Source of the DNA: Ruminococcaceae bacterium UBA6353
GTDB taxonomy: Bacteria; Bacillota; Clostridia; Oscillospirales; Acutalibacteraceae
NCBI GenBank assembly: GCA_002437905.1
Contig: DJRT01000009.1
Location: 27,908 to 91,907, forward strand
Reading direction: 5' to 3'
Length of the DNA: 64,000 bases
Within the stretch, counting starts at the first letter, position 1; each line of letters opens with the position of its first letter. The translations under genes were made by a program, and so were the position numbers. Under the pieces are notes generated by a model. It saw only the letters and a program-made list of their open reading frames with translations, did not search any database and was not told the DNA's origin. Positions 58,619 through 64,000 of the stretch are shown one piece after another.

Positions 58619-61600
58619 ATGAAAATCCGGCGGTTTTTTCGTAAAAGCTGCGCGGTTTTCCTCAGCGTTGTGCTTTTGGCATCCGGGCTGTGCATAGCCG
58701 GTGTGTCAGCGGCCGATCAGGTTGTGCTGACCTGCGGCTACGAGACCCAGCTGAAAAACAAAACGGCCCTGCGGTATCAGCCAAATTCATGCTCGGATAA
58801 TACCTATCTGGATGAGGTGCAGACGATCCAGCAGATCACCGATGGCGGCGGCCGCAGCAGCCGCGGCGCCATGCGGCTTTCCTACCTGTCGGCTACGCCG
58901 AAGCTGGCCGGTTACCGCCTGTTTGGCGATACCAGCCTGCTGGCGAACGACAAGGGCGCGGCGGGCAGCCTGTATACCCTGTCTTTTTGGTATTCCGTGC
59001 AGGCGCTGAGCGCGGCCGCTTCGCTGAATGTGTATTACGGCTCCATTAACTGGACGAACGGCTGGCAGGCAGACCAGATACGCGATAAGCTTGTGGACAG
59101 CCAGACGGTGACCCCTGCACAGGCGGACGGCGAGTGGCGGTATTATGAGGTGCCGGTATTCGCCGGAAGCGTAGACGGCTTCCATGTGGCGCTGGATATG
59201 GGCACAGCGGCAGCGCCGGACGGCAGCTGCGTGCTGATTGATGATGTGTGTATCACCCTGCGGGACAGCGCCGCTGAGACGGTGACGATAACGCCGGACA
59301 GCCGCGGCGGCTCTGCGGTCAGCCCGGTGACCGGGGTGGCCGGGCTGAAAGTGCTGCTGCCGACGCCGGAGCGGGAGGGCTACCTCTTTGCCGGCTGGTA
59401 CAGCGATAAGAGCTGCATCACCGAGCTGAAAGTGTTTCCGCAGAAGGATGCCACGGCGTTCGCCGGCTGGATCAAGGCTCCCACGGGGGAGAATGAGACC
59501 ATTGCCAGGCTGAGTGTGGCATTTTCGGATGTGGCGCTGGATTATATCCACAGCCTGAAGGGCAACGCCAGCAAGGCGGGCACCGTCACGCTGACGGCAG
59601 CGGACGGCAGCACGCTGTACAGCGGTGCGCTGGCCTCCTTCAAGGGGCGCGGCAACGCCAGCTGGAGCATGGCCGGCGAGAAGCGCTCCTATAACATGAA
59701 ATTAGATAAAAAGGCCGAGCTGGTGGACGGCGCCGGTAAGGCGAAAAGCTGGTGCCTGATCGCCAATAATGTGTTCCATGACGGCGAGAACACCGACCGC
59801 ACCGGCCTGTCCAATGCGGTGGCGTATACGCTGTTCCAGCAGCTGGGCGGGGATGCGGCGGTATCCTTCCGCCCGGTGGAGCTGTATATCACCGATATTG
59901 CCGGCCGCAATGAGGAATACCGCGGCCTGTATATGCTGGTGGAAAAGGTGCAGATCAACAAAGAGCGGGTGAACATCACCGAGGCGAAGCTGACCGAGGA
60001 TGAGACCACCCGCCGGGTGGACGACGAGACCGCCGATATCACCGCTGCCGAGCAGGCGCTGCTGGACACCGGCATCACCTCGTTCCAGTATTGCCCCAAG
60101 GTGACGGTGCAGAGTGCCGGCGGCTTCCTGCTGGAGGCGGATTCCCGCTATGCCGGCGAGGCCAGCTGGTTCCGTACCCGTCACGGCGCGGCCTTTGTCA
60201 GCAAGGAGCCGGAATTTATCAATCTGGCGCAGATGACCGAGATCGCCACCTATGTGCAGGGGTTTGAGGATGCCCTGTATTCGCCCACCGGCTACAATGC
60301 GGCCGGCAAGCATTATACGGAGTATATCGACCTTGATTCACTGGCCAAGAAGTTCCTGCTGGATTGCTTTACGGCGCAATATGACATCTTCAAGACCAGC
60401 TGCTTCTTCTATGTGGATGGGAATGATACCGGGCTGGTCGGCAAGATGAAGACCGGCCCTGCATGGGATTACGATTATGAGAAGCTGGGGGACACCACCC
60501 TGTACCACTATGTGGGCGCCGGCGCTGAGCCGGATCGCTGCACGCGGGTGTGGGTGGAGCAGCTGCTGACCAAGGGCGATTTTGTGGATGCTCTGTACGA
60601 TCTGAATGAGGGCACCTTCAAGGCGCTGCTGGACACCATGGTTGAAACCACACTGCCGGCCTATGCGGCGGCGCTGCAGCCGGCCGGTGCGCGCAATGGC
60701 GCGCTGTGGCATGTCAGCTTTGATGACCGTGCAGCCAGCTATATTCAGCGGTTTTCCAACCGCGTGAAGATTTGGAACAACACCGTGTGGACAGCGGATA
60801 AGCTGCTGGGCGTGCAGGTGGCACAGGCAGGGAATACCCTCGCAGCTACGGTAAAGGGTTCGGCGGACAGCTATCAGTGGTATCGTGTGGATCCGGCCGA
60901 TCCGACCCGTGCGTATGCGGTCAGCGGCGCCACCGAGGCAACGCTGCAGCCGACGGTGAACGGTACCTATTATGTGCAGGTGACCGGCACGCCGCTGGGC
61001 AGCGGCAGCACCGAGACCGGTGAGCCGGCCGGCAGCGTGATGGTCAGCGCGGCGGTGGAATATACCGGCGGCGCCGACCCCAGCCAGCTGGTCACGGTGA
61101 CCCTGGATACCATGGGCGGTGCCGATATGGGCAGTGTTGAGGGGCTGGCCGGCACCCCCTTTACGGCGGCCACGCCGGTGCGGGAAGGCTATGCCTTTAC
61201 CGGCTGGTACAGCGATGCCGCCTGTACGGTGCTGCTGGAGGTCTTTCCGGCAACAAACGCCACGGCCTATGCCGGCTGGCGCGAAACGACTTCTTCCGGG
61301 CTGCCGCAGCTGGAGATTGCCCTGACGGATGTGGATCTGAACTATATCCATGCGGTCAAGGGCAACGCCAGCAAGGCAGGCACCGTTACGCTGAAGGGGG
61401 CAGACGGCAGTACGCTGTACAGCGGTGCGCTGTCCTCCTTTAAGGGACGCGGCAATGCCAGCTGGACGATGGCCAGCACCAAGCGTTCCTATAATCTGAA
61501 GCTGAGCAAAAAGGCCGAGCTGGTGGAGGGCGCCGGCAAGGCGAAAAGCTGGTGCCTGATCGCCAGCAATGTGAAATTTGACGGCGAGAACACCGACCGT

Positions 61601-63079
61601 ACCGGCCTGTCCAATGCCGCCGCCTATACGCTGTATCAGCAGCTGGGCGGCGACGCGGCGCTTTCTTTCCAACCGGTGGAGCTGTACATCACCGACCCGT
61701 CAAACAGCCGCTCCTCGGTCTACCGCGGCCTGTACATGCTGGTGGAGAAGGTGCAGATCAATGAGGAGCGGGTGAACATCACCGAGGCGAAGCTGACCGA
61801 GGATGAGACCACCCGCCTGGTGAATAGCGAGACCGCCGATATCACCGCCGCCGAGCAGGCGCTGCTGGATACCGGTATCCGCTCGTTCCAGTATTGCCCC
61901 AATGTGACGGTGCAGAGCGCCGGCGGCTTCCTGCTGGAGGCGGATTCCCGCTATGCCAGTGAGGCCAGCTGGTTCCGTACCCGCCGCGGCGCGGCGTTCG
62001 TCAGCAAGGAGCCGGAGTTTATCAACCTGGCGCAGATGACGCAGATCGCTGCGTATATCCAGGAATTTGAGGATGCGCTGTATTCGCCCACCGGCTACAA
62101 TGCGGCCGGCCGGCACTATACGGACTATGTGGATATGGAGTCACTGGCCAAGAAATTCCTGCTGGATTGCTTCTCGGCGCAGTATGATATCTTCAAGACC
62201 AGCAGCTTCTTCTATATTGATGGCGATGATACCGGCTTCACCGACAAGCTGCGGGCCGGTCCCGCCTGGGATTACGACTACGAAAAGCTGACGGATGAGA
62301 CGCTGTACCACTATGTGGGCACCGACACCGAGCCGGACCGCTGGACGCGGGTGTGGGTGGAGCAGCTGTTGACCAAGGGCGATTTTGTGGATGCGCTGTA
62401 CGATCTGAATGAGGGCACCTTCAAGGCGCTGCTTGCCGGGATGGCGGATACCACACTGCCGCAGCTGCGGCAGACGCTGGCGGTGGCCGGCGCCCGCAAC
62501 GGACAGAAGTGGAACTTTGATTATGCGGCCTATGCGGCCAATTATATCACCCGTTTCCGCACCCGTGTGAACACCTGGAACAACACGGTGTGGACGGCGG
62601 ATAAGCTGCTGGGTGTGCAGGTGACGCATGATGGCAATACACTGACGGCGACGGTCAATGGCGCAGCAGGCAGCTACCAGTGGTATCGCATTGACCCGAC
62701 GGATCCCACGGCGGCCGTGGCGGTGGATGGTGCCACCGGGGCAGTGTTTACCCCCACGCAGGAGGGGCGCTACTATGTGCGGGTCACCGGCGTTCCGATC
62801 GGCGCCGGGCCGACGCAGGACGGTGAGCTGGCCGGTACCACGATGGTCAGCGCGGCCGTGGCTGTGAGCAAGCCGGCCGGCCGGCGCGGCGACGCCAACG
62901 GCGATGGTGTGGTGGATGCCAAGGATGTGACCTACCTGCGCCGTGCGCTGGCCAAATGGCAGGGATATACGGTCGATACGGCGGTATGCGACCTGAACGG
63001 CGACGGTGTGGTGGATGCCAAGGATGTGACCTATCTGCGCCGCGCACTGGCCAAATGGCAGGGCTACACGACCGGTTAA
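58619..63079 (+). CDS. Secreted protein with two CotH-kinase-like modules and a C-terminal dockerin
   Basis: A 1486-residue protein from ATG 58619 behind GGGAGG. Signal peptide (about 1-31). Order: beta-rich N-terminal module (about 32-215); InlB/flg_new-type repeat (EGYLFAGWYSDKSC); CotH module 1 (about 300-720: FKGRGNASW, KRSYNMKLDKKAEL, YRGLYMLVEKVQIN, PAWDYDYEKLGD); an Ig-like part; a second InlB-type repeat (EGYAFTGWYSDAAC); CotH module 2 (about 900-1320) nearly repeating module 1; an Ig-like part; and dockerin (about 1422-1486) with two copies of GDGVVDAKDVTYLRRALAKW. CotH folds are secretory-pathway protein kinases in spore-formers; the dockerin should bind a cohesin, such as that of the next gene. 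Confidence 0.92.
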   Translation: MKIRRFFRKSCAVFLSVVLLASGLCIAGVSAADQVVLTCGYETQLKNKTALRYQPNSCSDNTYLDEVQTIQQITDGGGRSSRGAMRLSYLSATPKLAGYRLFGDTSLLANDKGAAGSLYTLSFWYSVQALSAAASLNVYYGSINWTNGWQADQIRDKLVDSQTVTPAQADGEWRYYEVPVFAGSVDGFHVALDMGTAAAPDGSCVLIDDVCITLRDSAAETVTITPDSRGGSAVSPVTGVAGLKVLLPTPEREGYLFAGWYSDKSCITELKVFPQKDATAFAGWIKAPTGENETIARLSVAFSDVALDYIHSLKGNASKAGTVTLTAADGSTLYSGALASFKGRGNASWSMAGEKRSYNMKLDKKAELVDGAGKAKSWCLIANNVFHDGENTDRTGLSNAVAYTLFQQLGGDAAVSFRPVELYITDIAGRNEEYRGLYMLVEKVQINKERVNITEAKLTEDETTRRVDDETADITAAEQALLDTGITSFQYCPKVTVQSAGGFLLEADSRYAGEASWFRTRHGAAFVSKEPEFINLAQMTEIATYVQGFEDALYSPTGYNAAGKHYTEYIDLDSLAKKFLLDCFTAQYDIFKTSCFFYVDGNDTGLVGKMKTGPAWDYDYEKLGDTTLYHYVGAGAEPDRCTRVWVEQLLTKGDFVDALYDLNEGTFKALLDTMVETTLPAYAAALQPAGARNGALWHVSFDDRAASYIQRFSNRVKIWNNTVWTADKLLGVQVAQAGNTLAATVKGSADSYQWYRVDPADPTRAYAVSGATEATLQPTVNGTYYVQVTGTPLGSGSTETGEPAGSVMVSAAVEYTGGADPSQLVTVTLDTMGGADMGSVEGLAGTPFTAATPVREGYAFTGWYSDAACTVLLEVFPATNATAYAGWRETTSSGLPQLEIALTDVDLNYIHAVKGNASKAGTVTLKGADGSTLYSGALSSFKGRGNASWTMASTKRSYNLKLSKKAELVEGAGKAKSWCLIASNVKFDGENTDRTGLSNAAAYTLYQQLGGDAALSFQPVELYITDPSNSRSSVYRGLYMLVEKVQINEERVNITEAKLTEDETTRLVNSETADITAAEQALLDTGIRSFQYCPNVTVQSAGGFLLEADSRYASEASWFRTRRGAAFVSKEPEFINLAQMTQIAAYIQEFEDALYSPTGYNAAGRHYTDYVDMESLAKKFLLDCFSAQYDIFKTSSFFYIDGDDTGFTDKLRAGPAWDYDYEKLTDETLYHYVGTDTEPDRWTRVWVEQLLTKGDFVDALYDLNEGTFKALLAGMADTTLPQLRQTLAVAGARNGQKWNFDYAAYAANYITRFRTRVNTWNNTVWTADKLLGVQVTHDGNTLTATVNGAAGSYQWYRIDPTDPTAAVAVDGATGAVFTPTQEGRYYVRVTGVPIGAGPTQDGELAGTTMVSAAVAVSKPAGRRGDANGDGVVDAKDVTYLRRALAKWQGYTVDTAVCDLNGDGVVDAKDVTYLRRALAKWQGYTTG

Positions 63080-63117
63080 GTTATTGCTACAAAATTCTGC
63101 TTTATGGTGGAATTCGC

Positions 63118-63146
63118 TTGACAGGCATATCTTTCCGCAGTAAAAT
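63118..63146 (+). promoter_or_regulatory. Promoter of the cohesin gene
   Basis: TTGACA (63118-63123), 17 bp, TAAAAT (63141-63146). Confidence 0.75.
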
Positions 63147-63168
63147 GAAGAAGAATAGGGTGGCTGTT

Positions 63169-63196
63169 GGCTGCTGCAGCGGGTCATGCAGCAGCC
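63169..63196 (+). repeat. Inverted repeat in the cohesin-gene leader
   Basis: Perfect 10-bp arms GGCTGCTGCA and TGCAGCAGCC with an 8-nt loop, in the leader about 85 bp before the ATG at 63280; no T-run, so not a terminator. Confidence 0.5.
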
Positions 63197-63279
63197 GGCC
63201 GGTGCCCGTACACAGCTTCTTTGATAATGGCAAATGGTGAATATGACCCAAACAACAAGCACAGCAGGGAGGAACAGAA

Positions 63280-64000
63280 ATGAAGAAAGCATTAGCACTG
63301 TTGCTGACCATGGCGCTGCTGATTTCCGGCGTGTCGATGCTGCCTACCATGGCGGCCGAGGCGGTGGAGATCACGCTGCCGACTGTCAGCGGCAATCCGG
63401 GGGATACGGTGGATGTGCCGATCACACTGGATACGAAAGCCACCGGCGGTATCGTCACCGTTTATCTGAGCGTTACCTATGACGATTCCCAGTTGGAATT
63501 GGTTGCAAAGCCGAAAAACGGCGATATGTTTGTGACCGGAAAGGAAATTGCCGGTGAGGATGACGAGTCCTTCTATACATTCTCCGGAGATTTGAAGGAT
63601 GTTCCGTATCTCCTGCAGTTTGATGGCAGCACGAACAAGAACAGAACCGGTCGTTTCACTTTGGCTACAATGAAATTCAAGATCAAAGAAACGGCCAAAT
63701 ATGCCACGGATGGTTACACGATCAAGGTGAAGGTGGACAGTCTGTATGACTTTGATCAGGTAGATACCCCCTATACTGTAACCGATGGCAAGGTGAATGT
63801 AAATTGCCTGCACACGGATACCGAGTGGAAGACGGTCACGCCGGCCACCTGTGAGCGTGTGGGCTCTGAGAATGAGGTCTGCAAGGTGTGCAACGCGGTG
63901 GTGAATACCCGCGAGCTCCCGGCGACCGGCCACCGCTATGGCGAGTGGACGCAGACGACTGCCCCGACCTGCGAGGGTGCGGGCGAAGAAAAGCGCACCT
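63280..64000 (+). CDS. Secreted cohesin-domain protein (3' end outside window)
   Basis: At least 240 residues from ATG 63280 behind GGGAGGAA. Signal peptide (about 1-27, MKKALALLLTMALLISGVSM). Cohesin-like domain (about 28-170): GNPGDTVDVPITLDTKATGG near its start, VYLSVTYDDSQLELVA, and a Phe/Ala-rich later part (RFTLATMKFKIKETAKYATD). It is followed by repeats of the type TPATCERVGSENEVCKVCNA ... ELPATGHRYGEWTQTTAPTC, Cys-pair modules common in gut Clostridia surface proteins. The neighbouring dockerin protein is the obvious binding partner, giving a small cellulosome-like complex. The C-terminus is missing. Confidence 0.88.
   Translation, partial: MKKALALLLTMALLISGVSMLPTMAAEAVEITLPTVSGNPGDTVDVPITLDTKATGGIVTVYLSVTYDDSQLELVAKPKNGDMFVTGKEIAGEDDESFYTFSGDLKDVPYLLQFDGSTNKNRTGRFTLATMKFKIKETAKYATDGYTIKVKVDSLYDFDQVDTPYTVTDGKVNVNCLHTDTEWKTVTPATCERVGSENEVCKVCNAVVNTRELPATGHRYGEWTQTTAPTCEGAGEEKRT

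Overview
The window looks like chromosome from a GC-rich, Gram-positive gut Clostridium-type bacterium (Bacillota, Clostridia, probably Oscillospirales/Ruminococcaceae-like). The grounds are strong AGGAGG ribosome binding sites, a T-box leader, FtsEX followed by a PcsB/EnvC-type hydrolase, SipW/TasA-type secretion, a dockerin next to a cohesin, and class-A-like RNase P RNA. No species can be named from the sequence alone. Gene density is high. Most genes are housekeeping or surface-related.

Layout. 1-10434 (minus): a capsule/exopolysaccharide operon transcribed rfbA-rfbB-rfbD-rfbC (dTDP-L-rhamnose), then a rhamnosyltransferase-like GT, GT2, Wzy-like polymerase, GT2, sulfotransferase and a Wzx flippase that runs off the window. 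11025-15908: a complete branched-chain amino acid ABC importer (livJHMGF). 15975-18854: a divergent AraC regulator and an intracellular GH5-like hydrolase sharing a palindrome. 18955-24461: DMT transporter, asnB, a DUF4830 protein, RsuA-type pseudouridine synthase and an orphan UgpC/MsmK ATPase. 24866-30334: CdaR-type regulator, then ftsE-ftsX-M23 hydrolase-S41 protease homologue. 30431-33958 (minus): DUF2752, TM2 protein, uppP, PC4-like protein, a DivIVA-like coiled coil (apparently frameshifted) and rnpB. 34387-35502: an orphan tyrosine recombinase.

35873-51893 is the most unusual region: a roughly 16 kb surface-fibre locus. It has a TetR regulator behind a promoter-hairpin-terminator leader, two TasA-family accessory proteins (one with a sortase-like tail), a small Cys-rich protein, a SipW-type signal peptidase, six tandem TasA-like secreted proteins (436-733 aa) and a final membrane protein with an internal SipW-type motif. 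The six proteins share a TasA-like N-terminal module, in two subtypes, but carry different beta-helix-like C-terminal heads. Seven copies of a two-hairpin intergenic element separate the genes. In five copies the second hairpin is intact, and its arms change together (compensatory changes), so the folded form seems to be maintained. A broken 3' end of a seventh paralogue lies at 46962-47066. The array therefore looks like a recombining, modular set of fibre subunits.

52047-52395 is tmRNA. 52635-58039 (minus) holds an AI-2E-type permease, an S1-domain protein, a small multidrug-export-type protein, asnA and asnS, the last two behind a T-box leader with an AAC (Asn) specifier. 58619-63079 encodes a 1486-aa secreted protein with duplicated CotH-kinase-like modules and a C-terminal dockerin. 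It is followed by a cohesin-containing secreted protein that is cut by the window end, so the two may form a cellulosome-like surface pair.
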